Source: JADJXV01 sp046328995
Lineage (GTDB): Bacteria > Bacteroidota > Ignavibacteria > Kapaibacteriales > UBA961
Length of the DNA stretch: 64,000 nt
NCBI GenBank assembly: GCA_046328995.1
Contig: JAXLVN010000006.1
Coordinates: 186,001 to 250,000, forward strand
Direction: 5' to 3'
This document shows, piece by piece, positions 43,534 through 53,449 of this stretch (position 1 is the first letter of the stretch; each line of letters begins with the position of its first letter). Position numbers and translations under genes: made by a program. The notes under the pieces were generated by a model, which saw nothing but the letters and a program-made list of their open reading frames with translations, did no database searches and was not told the DNA's origin.

Positions 43534-44517
43534 ATGCCGATTATCAGTCCGTCGTATTCCCCGCCGTTTTACCTGCGGAATTCTCATTTGCAGACCATTT
43601 TCCCGACATTTTTTCGGAAAACGCCGCTGGTCGATTACCGGCGTGAACGTATCGAGACCTCCGACGGAGATTTTTTTGATGTTGATTGGGCATTTGCGGC
43701 TACTCCTGCTTCGCGCGTCGTGGTCATCGCCCATGGCTTGGATTCGAGCGCTGATGCCAAGTATATTCGTGGTCTCGTGCGGGCATTTGTGCGGCGGGGA
43801 TTTGACGTAGCAGCGATGAATTTCAGGAGTTGCAGCGGTGAGATGAATCGCCTCTATAAGTCCTATCATAGTGGCGCTACGGAGGATATGCATACGCTCG
43901 TGACTCGTATTGCGGCTACAAAACGCTATCATGATATCTCCTTAGTCGGCTGTAGCTTAGGCGGGAATGCCATTCTCAAGTATCTCGGTGAACAGGGCAG
44001 CGACACGCTTATTAGCAGAGGAGCGGCTCTCAGCGCGCCATGTGATTTAAAGGCATCGGCGCTCGTGATGGCATCCTCGCAAAATGCGCTGTATATGAAG
44101 CGATTTGTGGCGTCCTTTCAGAAGAAAATCGCGCTCAAGCAGGTGGTGTTTCCATCCGGCGTAACGCTCGAACATTTCAAGGCAATTCGTACGTTCCAGG
44201 ATCTTGACGACCGTTATACGGCTCCGGCGCATGGCTACCGCGATGCCGAAGAGTACTGGGCGAAGTGCAGCGCGACAGGATTTATTCCTTCCATTAGAAT
44301 TCCAACACTCCTTATCAGCGCGAAAGACGATTCTTTCCTCACGCCGAGTTGTTTTGCGCTTGACCTGGCTGCTTCGAGCGAGTATTTCTATGTAGATAAC
44401 CCTGATCATGGTGGACACTTAGGTTTTATGCAACGCGGACATTCGGGTGAATACTGGCATGAAGTGCGTATTGCGGAGTTTATTTCGACGAAGAGCGGCT
44501 TGGACGGCAATGGGTGA
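43534..44517 (+). CDS. YheT-family alpha/beta hydrolase
   Basis: 327 residues. Starts with YSPPFYLRNSHLQTIFPTFF, the conserved YheT/ABHD1-3 N-terminus. Oxyanion/strand motif VVIAHGLDSSADAKYIRG, nucleophile elbow VGCSLGGNAILKYLG with the Ser, acid in ISAKDDSFL and terminal His in NPDHGGHLGF complete the triad. Substrates are unknown for most relatives; some act on esters or lipids. It begins 19 nt after paaD and may be transcribed with paaCD, though no link to phenylacetate is known. A terminator shared with the opposing gene follows. Confidence 0.92.
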   Translation: MPIISPSYSPPFYLRNSHLQTIFPTFFRKTPLVDYRRERIETSDGDFFDVDWAFAATPASRVVVIAHGLDSSADAKYIRGLVRAFVRRGFDVAAMNFRSCSGEMNRLYKSYHSGATEDMHTLVTRIAATKRYHDISLVGCSLGGNAILKYLGEQGSDTLISRGAALSAPCDLKASALVMASSQNALYMKRFVASFQKKIALKQVVFPSGVTLEHFKAIRTFQDLDDRYTAPAHGYRDAEEYWAKCSATGFIPSIRIPTLLISAKDDSFLTPSCFALDLAASSEYFYVDNPDHGGHLGFMQRGHSGEYWHEVRIAEFISTKSGLDGNG

Positions 44518-44570
44518 CCGCAGGACGTCGGTGTGGAGTATGCAGAACCGAACCCAAATTTCAATGTATA

Positions 44571-44625
44571 ATTAAAAAAGCTCCGGCTATGCGAACACTA
44601 CGTCGCATGCAGGAGCTTTTTTAAT
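44571..44625. terminator. bidirectional terminator between convergent genes
   Basis: A perfect 14-bp outer stem (ATTAAAAAAGCTCC and complement) encloses a 27-nt apex that can form a second short stem (ATGCG/CGCAT). A- and T-runs flank both sides, serving the YheT gene and the sortilin-like gene. Confidence 0.88.
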
Positions 44626-44649
44626 TTTATCACAAACCGATCAACTTCA

Positions 44650-47600
44650 TCACTCTTTCTTGTCAAATTCTGCGCGGGTGATGACGGTGATTACCGGGAG
44701 TTTTTTGGCGGTTAATTGCGTGTTGAGCGCCTCGAGATCAGACTTGATGAACTGCTGAAATGTTTTTTCGGAATTGGCGAGTTCTTTGCTCACGGCGTCC
44801 ATTCTTTCGAGCTGCGACTTGGTGGGCTTGCCGCCGTAACCATTAATTGCGCCATAGAGATCGACGACACGTTCGCGGAGCTGTTCTTCGCCGACGAGGA
44901 TACCGCCTTCTTTCGTCGCCACGAGTGTTTTGTGGAGTGAGTCTAATTTTCCTGCGAAAGTGGTAAGATTCTTTGCAAGTGCATCGGACGATTCTAATTT
45001 CCCGGCGCGGGCAGTGGCTGCATCGCGAACGCCGGTGACGGCATCGGCGATATAGGCGAGATTGCCCTGCATATCGTATAAGTCGAGCACTGCTTTTGAC
45101 TGCAGCGCGCGGTCGGCAGCCGAATGGGTCGAGAGCGGGTCGGCAACGAGGTTGATAGTGCCGGTATAGGTCTTATCACCTTTGAGCAGCTTGACGGTAT
45201 ACGTACCTTCGGGAACAAGAGGACCGACAGCAGCGCCACCGGCGACATTTGCTCCCGGCGCGACTTTCGGCGCTTTGAGGCGAATAGCCCAATCGATACG
45301 GTTGATTCCCTTACGTTTTCCGGCGGGAATTGTCGAGATAAGCTTGCCGGCCTTATCGTATATTTCAATCTTCATATCTCCAAAGACATGGCGGTCTTTT
45401 TGATAGTAGGTAATTGTCGCTACGTCACTTGGATTGCTGCCGACGAAATTTCCGCCACCTGAAAATTCTTGAAATCCACCACCAATTTTCATTTCATTCG
45501 GACGCCCTTCGAGGATCACGAGTTCTTTGTCCAGAACTTCTGCCGTGAGCTTGCGCAAAGGAGTGATATCGTCAATAATCAGTACTCCGCGGCCGTGTGT
45601 AGCAAGCATAAGGTCATGCTCACGCGGATGAATTGCAATATCCCGTACGGCTACGTTCGGCAGATTCCCGGTGAATTGCGACCATTCCTTCCCGCCGTCG
45701 ATGGAGACAAACATACCGAGTTCGGTACCGGCAAAGAGGAGCGATTGATTCACCAGATCTTCCCGCACCACATGTACATAGCCCTTGACGCCGCTTGCAA
45801 TTTCGGTCCAGGTTTTGCCGAAGTCTGATGTCTTATAAATATAGGACTTCATATCGCCGGTCGTGTGTCCGTCAAAAGTCACATAGCATGTTCCTTTGGC
45901 GAAATGCCCGGGTTCGACCGTCGAACACCATGTATTTGCCGGTAATCCGGGGATATTTTTCACGACATTGGTCCATGATTTCCCGCCGTTTTGGGTGACT
46001 TGTACATTGCCGTCATCGGTGCCGACCCAGATAATATTTGCGTCCATCGGTGACTCGGCGATGGTATAGATTGTGCAGTGATTTTCGGCACTGGAATTAT
46101 CCACGCTCAGTCCGCCGGACTCTTCCTGCTGCTGTTTTGCTTTGTCATTCGTGGTCAGATCTGGTGAAATATTCGTCCAGGACTCGCCTTTATCGGTGGA
46201 TTTATGGAGGAATTGCGACCCCATATAGAGTACGTCCGGCCGTGTCGGGCTTAGTTGAATCGGAGTATTCCAATTAAAGCGATACTTCGCCTCTCCATAT
46301 TTGGGATAGGGCTTAATATCTTTACTTTCATTGGTTTTGGTATGTATTCTTGATACATTACCACCCTGCGACTCGCTATAGATGATCGTTTTATCGGTCT
46401 TATCACGCCATACCCAAAAGCCATCACCGCCACCGGCATTATTCCAGTCACGATTTTCGATACCATTCGGACTCTCCGCCGGCCCGTACCATGAGCCATT
46501 ATCCTGCAGGCCGCCATAGACATTATAGGGCTTGTCCATATCGTAGCTGATATGGTAGAATTGTGCCAGCGGGAGATTATTAAAAAACCTCCAACTCGAT
46601 GCTTTATCAAATGATACGTACATACCGCCATCAGTGCCGATGATGACATGATTATTGTTGTGGGGATTGATCCAAATTGCATGCACATCCGAGTGGAAGC
46701 CGCCGCGCGAGGAGAATGACTTCCCGCCGTCGGTGGTCACGCCTAAATTAAGGGATGCTTTATAGACGCGGTTGCTGTCCACAGGGTCGGCCACGACTTT
46801 GGAGAAATAGAATGGGCGAAGGGAGGATTCGGAACCGCCATTCATCCGTTCCCAGGATTCACCGGCATCGGTCGAACGGTAGAATCCTGTCTTGGCAGCT
46901 TCGATATTAGCATAAATAATCTTAGGATTGACGGGTGAAATATCTATCGCGATGCGGCCTACGTCACCTTCAGGCAAACCGTTCGAGAGTTTTTTCCACG
47001 TCTTGCCACCGTCAGTGGACTTGTAAAACCCGCTGCCTTTTCCACCGGAGGCGAACGACCAGGCGGTGCGTCTGAACTGCCACATTGCACAATAGACGAC
47101 ATCCGGATTTTTGGGGTCGATTGCCACGTCGGCGCAACCGGTCTTGGCATCGACATACAGGACACGTTCCCACGTCTTGCCGCCATCACCTGTGCGGTAG
47201 AGTCCACGTTCTTCATTATCATTCCACAGATGTCCGGTAGCAGCTGCATAGACGATATTGGGGTTGGTAGGATGGATTGCAATCCGCGCAATCCGTTCGG
47301 AATTCTCGAGTCCTACGCGCTGCCAATTGTCACCACCGTCGATGGATTTGTAGATCCCGTCACCAATCGATGTGCTGTTCCTCGTCCACGACTCTCCCGT
47401 TCCGACCCACACGGTATCGGGGTGATTCTGGTCAATTGTCACGGCGCCAATGGACTGGGAATACTTATCAAAAATCGGCTTGAAGGACGTACCGCCGTCG
47501 CGGGATTTCCAGAGTCCGCCTCCGGCAGAACCGACATAAATAAAGCGCGTATCGCGATTCACCACATCGAGAGCCGCGATGCGACCGCCCATGACAGCAG

Positions 47601-47718
47601 GTCCGATATGCCGCGCTTCGATAGCACCGAAAGTAGAAGACGACACCTTAACCTGCGCTTGCGACGTGTGTAAAAGTGCTGTAACTGCGAGTAAAACAAG
47701 TATAGAATAATACCGCAT
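44650..47718 (-). CDS. secreted sortilin/VPS10-like BNR-repeat protein
   Basis: 1022 residues. Signal peptide MRYYSILVLLAVTALLHTSQ, then ARHIGPAVMGGRIAALDVVN and about ten BNR/Asp-box units (for example SRDGGTSFKPIF, SIDGGDNWQRVG, STDGGKTWKKLS, STDAGESWERMN) forming a large beta-propeller pair as in VPS10/sortilin and photosystem-assembly-like proteins. Residues ~760-860 form a small beta domain (IEIYDKAGKLISTIPAGK), followed by a helical C-terminus (~890-1010). No glycosidase residues were identified, so the common glycosyl-hydrolase label is not supported. No T9SS domain. Function unknown, probably periplasmic or surface. Ribosome binding site GGAAAGG about 5 nt before the ATG. Confidence 0.88.
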   Translation of the reverse strand: MRYYSILVLLAVTALLHTSQAQVKVSSSTFGAIEARHIGPAVMGGRIAALDVVNRDTRFIYVGSAGGGLWKSRDGGTSFKPIFDKYSQSIGAVTIDQNHPDTVWVGTGESWTRNSTSIGDGIYKSIDGGDNWQRVGLENSERIARIAIHPTNPNIVYAAATGHLWNDNEERGLYRTGDGGKTWERVLYVDAKTGCADVAIDPKNPDVVYCAMWQFRRTAWSFASGGKGSGFYKSTDGGKTWKKLSNGLPEGDVGRIAIDISPVNPKIIYANIEAAKTGFYRSTDAGESWERMNGGSESSLRPFYFSKVVADPVDSNRVYKASLNLGVTTDGGKSFSSRGGFHSDVHAIWINPHNNNHVIIGTDGGMYVSFDKASSWRFFNNLPLAQFYHISYDMDKPYNVYGGLQDNGSWYGPAESPNGIENRDWNNAGGGDGFWVWRDKTDKTIIYSESQGGNVSRIHTKTNESKDIKPYPKYGEAKYRFNWNTPIQLSPTRPDVLYMGSQFLHKSTDKGESWTNISPDLTTNDKAKQQQEESGGLSVDNSSAENHCTIYTIAESPMDANIIWVGTDDGNVQVTQNGGKSWTNVVKNIPGLPANTWCSTVEPGHFAKGTCYVTFDGHTTGDMKSYIYKTSDFGKTWTEIASGVKGYVHVVREDLVNQSLLFAGTELGMFVSIDGGKEWSQFTGNLPNVAVRDIAIHPREHDLMLATHGRGVLIIDDITPLRKLTAEVLDKELVILEGRPNEMKIGGGFQEFSGGGNFVGSNPSDVATITYYQKDRHVFGDMKIEIYDKAGKLISTIPAGKRKGINRIDWAIRLKAPKVAPGANVAGGAAVGPLVPEGTYTVKLLKGDKTYTGTINLVADPLSTHSAADRALQSKAVLDLYDMQGNLAYIADAVTGVRDAATARAGKLESSDALAKNLTTFAGKLDSLHKTLVATKEGGILVGEEQLRERVVDLYGAINGYGGKPTKSQLERMDAVSKELANSEKTFQQFIKSDLEALNTQLTAKKLPVITVITRAEFDKKE

Positions 47719-47800
47719 ACATACCTTTCCGAAAAAATCTTTGATAAAATTATGACAAATAAATACTATTCAAAAATAAGAGCGGCTGCGCAATTACCAG

Positions 47801-47840
47801 CAAAATAAAAACCCGAACAGGAGCCGAAACCTGTGCGGGC
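47801..47840 (-). terminator. intrinsic terminator (distal of a related pair)
   Basis: On the minus strand a 10-bp stem with one mismatch (CCCGCACAGG/CCTGTTCGGG) and loop TTTCGGCT is followed by TTTTTATTTT. Shares loop and inner stem with the hairpin at 47961-47990. Confidence 0.75.
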
Positions 47841-47960
47841 TTTATGTGTGGTGATACCATCTGAGAAGAGGCTAGAAACTACTCCAATTCGCCCGATGGG
47901 TATTCCGAAGAACCTACGGGATACGACTTTGCGGATGAAACGGTATAATCGTATAAAACA

Positions 47961-47990
47961 GTCCGGGCAGGAGCCGAAACCTGCCCGGAC
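47961..47990 (-). terminator. hairpin terminator after the head-GIN gene (proximal of a related pair)
   Basis: A perfect 11-bp stem GTCCGGGCAGG/CCTGCCCGGAC with loop TTTCGGCT on the minus strand, followed by TGTTTTAT, 22 nt after the stop codon. Confidence 0.7.
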
Positions 47991-48012
47991 GCTGTGTGGC
48001 GAAATTGGAGTG

Positions 48013-48744
48013 TTAGTTTCTATTCTTCAAGCTACCGCTGCCGGTAATCTCTTTATGGAGTGTTTCCGGATTACCATTATAGCTTACGCTACCGCTGCCG
48101 GTAATTTTTACATCTAATTGGTTGTCGGCATTGACCTCGCATTTGCCGGCGCCGGCTACACTCAATTTGGAGTTAATTGCTTTTAAATCATAAGCATGTA
48201 CTTCACCGCTGCCGACAGATTCTACCGTATGGCTAATCGCATTGCCTCGGAGGGTTATCGTCCCGTTACCAAGAACCTGAGTCGTAATATGCTCGGCATG
48301 CACTTCATCAAATTTGATTTCACCGCTGCCGGATACGACAAATTTGATATTCTCTGTCGTAATTGAGCTCGGTGCCAGGATCTTTCCGTTACCGGCAAGG
48401 GTCAGCTCATCGACATCATTCATAGATACAAATACCGTGATATTTTTCGAAGGATTTACACATTTCGGCACCGAAATCTTGAGTGTTCCATTGTCGATTT
48501 TTGTCTCGATAACATTCTGAAGATTGTCATCAGCCTGCACATGCAGACTTTGTGACTTGTCCTGAGAAAGAATGACCGTTGCTTCGGTTTCAACGATGAT
48601 TTTATGGAATGAGCGCACTGCATGGTTTTCACCTACAATATTGCCCGATCCGTCGAGACAATCGCCTGCTTTGGATGGTTGTGTCGTTGCAATAAGTCCG
48701 ATAATTGCCGCAAGGGCGAGAAATGAGAACACGTTGGTTTTCAT
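48013..48744 (-). CDS. head-GIN (DUF2807) domain protein
   Basis: The start at 48744 gives the signal peptide MKTNVFSFLALAAIIGLIAT, with AGGA about 6 nt upstream; the longer frame from 48789 has none. The 243-residue product is a beta-solenoid-like DUF2807 protein: FHKIIVETEATVILSQDKSQ opens the domain and repeated short rungs such as VVSGSGEIKFDEV, VLGNGTITLRGNA, VESVGSGEVHAYD and KITGSGSVSYNG follow. Bacteroidota encode many of these; the annotation as putative autotransporter adhesin is unproven. It follows the LolA-like gene by 80 nt in the same direction and may be co-transcribed. Confidence 0.9.
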   Translation of the reverse strand: MKTNVFSFLALAAIIGLIATTQPSKAGDCLDGSGNIVGENHAVRSFHKIIVETEATVILSQDKSQSLHVQADDNLQNVIETKIDNGTLKISVPKCVNPSKNITVFVSMNDVDELTLAGNGKILAPSSITTENIKFVVSGSGEIKFDEVHAEHITTQVLGNGTITLRGNAISHTVESVGSGEVHAYDLKAINSKLSVAGAGKCEVNADNQLDVKITGSGSVSYNGNPETLHKEITGSGSLKNRN

Positions 48745-48824
48745 AGTAAATCCTAATAGATGATAAAAATAAGAGAGATAACTTCGCAATTGAGAGCTGC
48801 CGCGGGTGTAGTGGCAGCTGTTGA

Positions 48825-49559
48825 TTATTTTTTCTTGGGCATGACGAAGATGGAATCGTCGATTGGGATATTGGTCTCGACTTTGTTGATGATAACCTGA
48901 AATGTAGTAACCCCGCCAGAACGAAATTCTAAGGAATGTGCCATTTGTACTCCGGATACCGACTTGTAATTCCCGAGAACAAGCTCCCCTTCTTCTATAT
49001 TATTTCCTTGAGCTTTGGTTTTGGTAACTATCTTTATAGGTAAGTAATTATCAGCATCGATAAAATATATTGACACATCCCCTGTTTTTTTTGTCACTTT
49101 AAGTTTGAAGACAGCAGATCCTTCCATTTCATCTTTTCCGATATATTCGATTGTGTGACCTTTTGCCTGATAGTCGACAAAATCACCGTCAATATCAGCT
49201 TGATCTTTGGTCTGTTTTGCTTGATCTTCGGACATAACTTCTGGTTCTTTTGAACCGGAAGGAGAAAATGGATTAACACTCCATGCTGTAGTACCATCAA
49301 ATGCTTCAATCCGGGCACTTCCTTGAAATGTTGTCTCTACACGCAATTTCATTGGGCGTTTTGAGGTAATAGTGCTGGGTAATTCCATCCCCATGAATAA
49401 AACATTACCCGTCATTTTCATACTGTTAATTGCTTTAATTTTGTCAATACCGCCGGTCGCTTGAATGCTTTTTGCGACGATGTCTTCGGCTGTCTGGGCG
49501 CGGAGTCCGATAGCGGATAGCCCCAAGATAAGAGAGAAAAGGAGAACGGCTTTTTTCAT
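48825..49559 (-). CDS. LolA/LolB-fold outer-membrane lipoprotein-sorting-like protein
   Basis: The start at 49559 gives MKKAVLLFSLILGLSAIGLR with cleavage after RAQ. The 244-residue product begins AEDIVAKSIQATGGIDKIKA, the helix typical of Bacteroidota LolA-like periplasmic proteins, and continues as a half-barrel (MKMTGNVLFMGMELPSTITS, IYFIDADNYLPIKIVTKTKA) with a Lys-rich end. True LolA carries lipoproteins between membranes; this group probably binds lipid or hydrophobic cargo, but its partner is unknown. The next gene is the head-GIN protein. Confidence 0.82.
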   Translation of the reverse strand: MKKAVLLFSLILGLSAIGLRAQTAEDIVAKSIQATGGIDKIKAINSMKMTGNVLFMGMELPSTITSKRPMKLRVETTFQGSARIEAFDGTTAWSVNPFSPSGSKEPEVMSEDQAKQTKDQADIDGDFVDYQAKGHTIEYIGKDEMEGSAVFKLKVTKKTGDVSIYFIDADNYLPIKIVTKTKAQGNNIEEGELVLGNYKSVSGVQMAHSLEFRSGGVTTFQVIINKVETNIPIDDSIFVMPKKK

Positions 49560-49890
49560 ACTACACTCTTGTAAATAAGAATAAAATAAATTAAATAAGA
49601 GAATATTTCGGCTTGCTGTCATCGTAAGATATAAAGGCAGGTACGCCGGAATCCACCGGAGGTTTCACTTTTTTTTTGGAGGAACTGTAATTAACATTAT
49701 TTTACATTTTTGGTGATTTTATAATAATGTGTCGGTAAAACGGTAAAACTTTCCGAATTTGCAGTTTAAAAAACATGCATGACCGTCCATTCCGTGTGAC
49801 CGTCACGGTGACTCTGTGGGTTCAGGGGTAACAGAGATACTATCCAACATCCTTTCATGCGTTCAAGACGCTCATTTTAGGAAAAACATA
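49560..49890. other. 331-nt divergent intergenic region
   Basis: No gene. Holds AT-rich promoter space for the LolA-like gene and RNase R, plus a short direct repeat CGGTAAAA at 49733-49749. No consensus promoter could be assigned. Confidence 0.4.
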
Positions 49891-52083
49891 ATGGCCAAGA
49901 AAAAGAAAACCGGTGTTACATCTACACCTACCGACCTTCAGACCGAAGAATTACACCAGATAATTATTGCGCTACTCACCCAAAATGCACCTGCGAATCT
50001 ACGGTTGATTGATATCGCCAAAGTACTTCAGTATCGCTCCGACTCACGAGAATATGAGACATTACGGGAGGCACTCAATCACCTTGCTCAGAAAAAAATT
50101 ATCTACAAATCCGCCCGCCGGCGCTTCGGCATAATGCCTATTTCCCGGAATCCGAGCGTGTTTACCGGTGTCCTGAAATTCGAACACAATCGTGGTTCGA
50201 TTATCACTGATTCCACAGAATTTCCAATTATTTATATTCGTCAGCAATATCTGGCGACTGCCCTGGCCGGTGATACTGTACAGGTAAAATTACTGGCGCT
50301 TAAGAAAGATCAAAAACCCTATGGCACGGTCAATACCGTCATCAGCAGGGCCGACAATGTCATGGCCGGTACGCTCGACTTTGATGGGGATTTTTACTTT
50401 TTTATTCCCGATGAAGAGAAATACTATGTTGATTTTCTGATTCATCCCAAAAAACTCAAAGGTGCCAAAAAAGGCGATAAAGTCCTCGCCAAATTCGTTC
50501 GCTGGGACGACGCCCACAAGAGCCCCGAAGCCGAAATCACCGAAGTCCTCGGTGCCTCCGGTAATCCGCTCGTCGAGTTCGCCGGCGTTCTCAAAGAATT
50601 CGGCCTGCCGGCCAAATTCAGCGATGAACTCGAAAATGATGCAAAAGCACTCGCCATTCAGCCCACGCCAAAGTCCATTCGTCCGCCGCGTATTGACCTC
50701 CGGAAAGAAGAAATTATTACCATCGATCCCGATGACGCACGCGACTTCGATGACGCGCTGTCACTCACGATTCTTGAGAATAAAAACTACCGCTTAGGCG
50801 TTCATATCGCTGATGTTACGACGTATTTGGAGGAAAACTCCGCGCTCGACAAAGAGGCCTACAACCGCGCCAACAGCACCTATCTCGTCGATCGCGTCGT
50901 ACCCATGCTCCCGGAATCACTCTCGAATGATATCTGTTCGCTCGTGCCGAATAAAATCCGCTTTACCTTCTCGGTTTTTATGGAATTTACTCCCAAAGGC
51001 GTACTCAAAAATTATGAAATAGCCGAGACGGCCATCAAAAGCATCAAGCGCTTTACCTACAATGACGTCCAGACAATTATCGACACCGGCAAGGGCAAGC
51101 ATGTGGAGCTTGTGCAGAATTTATTTACTCTCTCCAAAATATTGCGCGCCAAACGCTTTGATAAAGGCGGACTCGACTTTGAATCGACCGAAACAAAATT
51201 TCAGCTTGATGAGACCGGCACTCCCGTGCGCGCAATCATGAAGTCCGCCACCGATTCGACCAAGCTTGTCGAGGAATGTATGCTCGCCGCCAATCAAACC
51301 GTGGCGCTCCATATCAAGGCGATTTCGAAAAAAGCCAAGCTCCGTCAGCCGCTGCCGTTCTTCTATCGGATACATGATAATCCCGACGCGACCAAACTCA
51401 AAGACGTGCTGACATTTGTACGCTCGCTCGGCATAAAAACAAAATTAGAGAATCTATCCTCGAAGGAAATTAACTACTTATTACAACAAGTCGAAGACCT
51501 CCCCGAGAAAAAAGTCATTCATCAATTCATGCTTCGTGCGATGGCAAAAGCCGTCTATTCCGAGAAAAATATCGGGCATTACGGACTCGGATTCAGCGAT
51601 TATGCGCACTTTACGTCGCCAATTCGCCGGTATCCGGATGTGATTGTTCATCGATTGCTCAAAGAATATGCTCTTGAAATTCCGTCTGCCGAGCGTATCA
51701 CGTCGCTTCTTCGGCGGCTCTCGGCGGCAGCTGAACATTGTTCTGACAGAGAACGCCTCTCCGTCACTGCCGAGCGCTCTTCAACCAAGCTCGCGCAGAC
51801 TATTCTCGCCGAAAAATACCTCGGCAAGGAATTCAACGCATCGGTCAGCGGTGTAACGAGTTTTGGCGTGTTTGTCCTGCTCGACGATGTCGGTATCGAA
51901 GGTCTGCTCCATATCCGCGACCTGACGGATGATTATTATACATTTGACGAAAAGAATTTCCAGCTTGTCGGCCGCCGGCGCAAACAGCAGTATCGCATCG
52001 GAACGCGCCTGCGAGTGCAGATTATGCGGGTGAATTTAGATAAACGTGAGGTGGATATGCGGCTTGTGGGAGCGGAAGTGTGA
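49891..52083 (+). CDS. rnr: ribonuclease R
   Basis: 730 residues from the ATG at 49891 (MAKKKKTGVTST); an in-frame ATG at 49816 adds unrelated residues. 3'-5' exoribonuclease for structured RNA. Order: winged-helix-like N-terminus, cold-shock domains (~85-230), RNB catalytic domain with the metal-binding Asp cluster in TIDPDDARDFDDALSL (~279-292), HYGLGFSDYAHFTSPIRRYP and the S1 domain (~648-722, GVTSFGVFVLLDDVGIEGLL). All key acidic residues are present. It stands alone on its strand. Confidence 0.95.
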   Translation: MAKKKKTGVTSTPTDLQTEELHQIIIALLTQNAPANLRLIDIAKVLQYRSDSREYETLREALNHLAQKKIIYKSARRRFGIMPISRNPSVFTGVLKFEHNRGSIITDSTEFPIIYIRQQYLATALAGDTVQVKLLALKKDQKPYGTVNTVISRADNVMAGTLDFDGDFYFFIPDEEKYYVDFLIHPKKLKGAKKGDKVLAKFVRWDDAHKSPEAEITEVLGASGNPLVEFAGVLKEFGLPAKFSDELENDAKALAIQPTPKSIRPPRIDLRKEEIITIDPDDARDFDDALSLTILENKNYRLGVHIADVTTYLEENSALDKEAYNRANSTYLVDRVVPMLPESLSNDICSLVPNKIRFTFSVFMEFTPKGVLKNYEIAETAIKSIKRFTYNDVQTIIDTGKGKHVELVQNLFTLSKILRAKRFDKGGLDFESTETKFQLDETGTPVRAIMKSATDSTKLVEECMLAANQTVALHIKAISKKAKLRQPLPFFYRIHDNPDATKLKDVLTFVRSLGIKTKLENLSSKEINYLLQQVEDLPEKKVIHQFMLRAMAKAVYSEKNIGHYGLGFSDYAHFTSPIRRYPDVIVHRLLKEYALEIPSAERITSLLRRLSAAAEHCSDRERLSVTAERSSTKLAQTILAEKYLGKEFNASVSGVTSFGVFVLLDDVGIEGLLHIRDLTDDYYTFDEKNFQLVGRRRKQQYRIGTRLRVQIMRVNLDKREVDMRLVGAEV

Positions 52084-52528
52084 TTTGTGGGATTCCTTCT
52101 TTCCTGCGAAAGAATAGGTAAAATTCAGTCTCATGGTTTGCATGGAAACTGTCTGTAACAGAATAATTCAGTGTTTTCATGGAGGAACTCTGTACTATAC
52201 ATCTGCTTAAGTACATAGAACCGCAATACATTGGTAGTGCTGCCCTCACAATCGATCTTCCACTGTTCAGATTTACAAGCAATGCGCAAGCATTCTCTTA
52301 CGCACCTCAACTTCAGCTAAATACGATGACCGCAATTCTCATACTTTCGGATCCATGATGCGATATACCTTTCTGCTCACGGAATAATCAAGAGTAGAAA
52401 ATTCGTCAGATATCCGCTCGAGATTTATAAACGTCTCCAGCACTGTATCAACCGAACCACATGGAATACTTAAAGTTGCTGAGGTACTTGCCGATACTCG
52501 GGCAACGTTAAATATTAGACTACAGCTC
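52084..52528. other. 445-nt gap with nothing recognised
   Basis: Both strands were read; only short overlapping frames without family features or ribosome binding sites occur. No hairpin, repeat or promoter consensus stood out. Confidence 0.5.
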
Positions 52529-53368
52529 ATGTCAGAAATTTCAAAAATATCGACAATTCGAGAGGATATTGTTCCCGTCATTCCTGTGCAGGCGGCGGCA
52601 GTCATTCACGACGCGCAGACGCAGGGTATGAATACAGCGCAGACACTACTCGCCGCCAAAATGGCAATCAGTCGCCTCGCCGCAATGCCGATTGTCACAG
52701 CGACGATGATCTCGCAAGCACTTGAAAATCTTAGCGGTGAATTACCTCAAATCCCACAACTCGCCACTCCCTTACTCGTAATTTTACAGAAAATTCAGGA
52801 ACATACCACCACCGTTCTCGACCGCTCGCTCATGCTTGCCATTCGTCCGTCATCGCCGGATAACCCATCGTTATTCATAGCCCTCCGTGAATTTATTGCT
52901 CAGACTGCGGGACTGCCGCACGCTCAAAGCGCTCATGCCGCCGCGACGGAGATACTGACGCTCATTGAAAGTCAATTAGTCATTAATCTTCATGCACTTA
53001 CTGCCGGACTCCCAATGCGGGTATTTGTCCCGCTGTATCGGAATGGGAAGTATGAAACGGTGGAATTATCCTATGAACCGCAAGGCGAACATTCCCGACG
53101 ATTGAACCATTTCCGGCTGAAATTACGCACTACTTCTCTCGGCGAACTCGCCGTCAGCGGTGCCGAACTCGACAAACGTCTGCAGATTGCATTCCATACC
53201 GCGACTCCCGAAGCTGCTAAAAAATTACAGGATAATTTCCTTCATCTCCGCGAAAAACTCGAACGTAACGACTACAGCATCATGGGGCTTACAGCGGGTG
53301 TCGGAAAACCAGCCGACAAACAAAACCTGCCGACAAGCGGCGCCTCGAGTATCTCGATTTCGACCTGA
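52529..53368 (+). CDS. protein with FliK-like (Flg_hook) C-terminal domain
   Basis: 279 residues, no signal peptide. The N-terminal ~150 residues are Ala/Gln/Thr-rich helices. Residues ~185-260 read RLNHFRLKLRTTSLGELAVS, QIAFHTATPEAAKKLQDNFL and LREKLERNDYSIMGL, the pattern of the hook-length-control C-terminal fold: R-L-x-x-x-x-LG-x-v-x-v, a short strand pair, then r-x-L-x-x-x-L-x-x-L-r-x-x-L. True FliK sits in flagellar operons; none is here, and the neighbours are RNase R and a helicase. It may be a FliK-fold protein with another role. Assignment is by pattern only. Confidence 0.6.
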   Translation: MSEISKISTIREDIVPVIPVQAAAVIHDAQTQGMNTAQTLLAAKMAISRLAAMPIVTATMISQALENLSGELPQIPQLATPLLVILQKIQEHTTTVLDRSLMLAIRPSSPDNPSLFIALREFIAQTAGLPHAQSAHAAATEILTLIESQLVINLHALTAGLPMRVFVPLYRNGKYETVELSYEPQGEHSRRLNHFRLKLRTTSLGELAVSGAELDKRLQIAFHTATPEAAKKLQDNFLHLREKLERNDYSIMGLTAGVGKPADKQNLPTSGASSISIST

Positions 53369-53449
53369 AGAACGGAAATTTACCGCGAAATTTGCCGCTC
53401 ATTGCTTATTTTCGTGGCGAATTGTGCAGTATAATTTTCTAAGAAATCT

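Noticed and set aside
44650..47718. Glycosyl hydrolase annotation for the BNR-repeat protein
   Set aside because: Asp boxes alone do not show sialidase activity; no catalytic Arg triad or Tyr/Glu pair was found.
47833..48117. 94-codon plus-strand frame over the head-GIN gene end
   Set aside because: It overlaps two terminator hairpins and the opposite-strand gene, with no family features or ribosome binding site.
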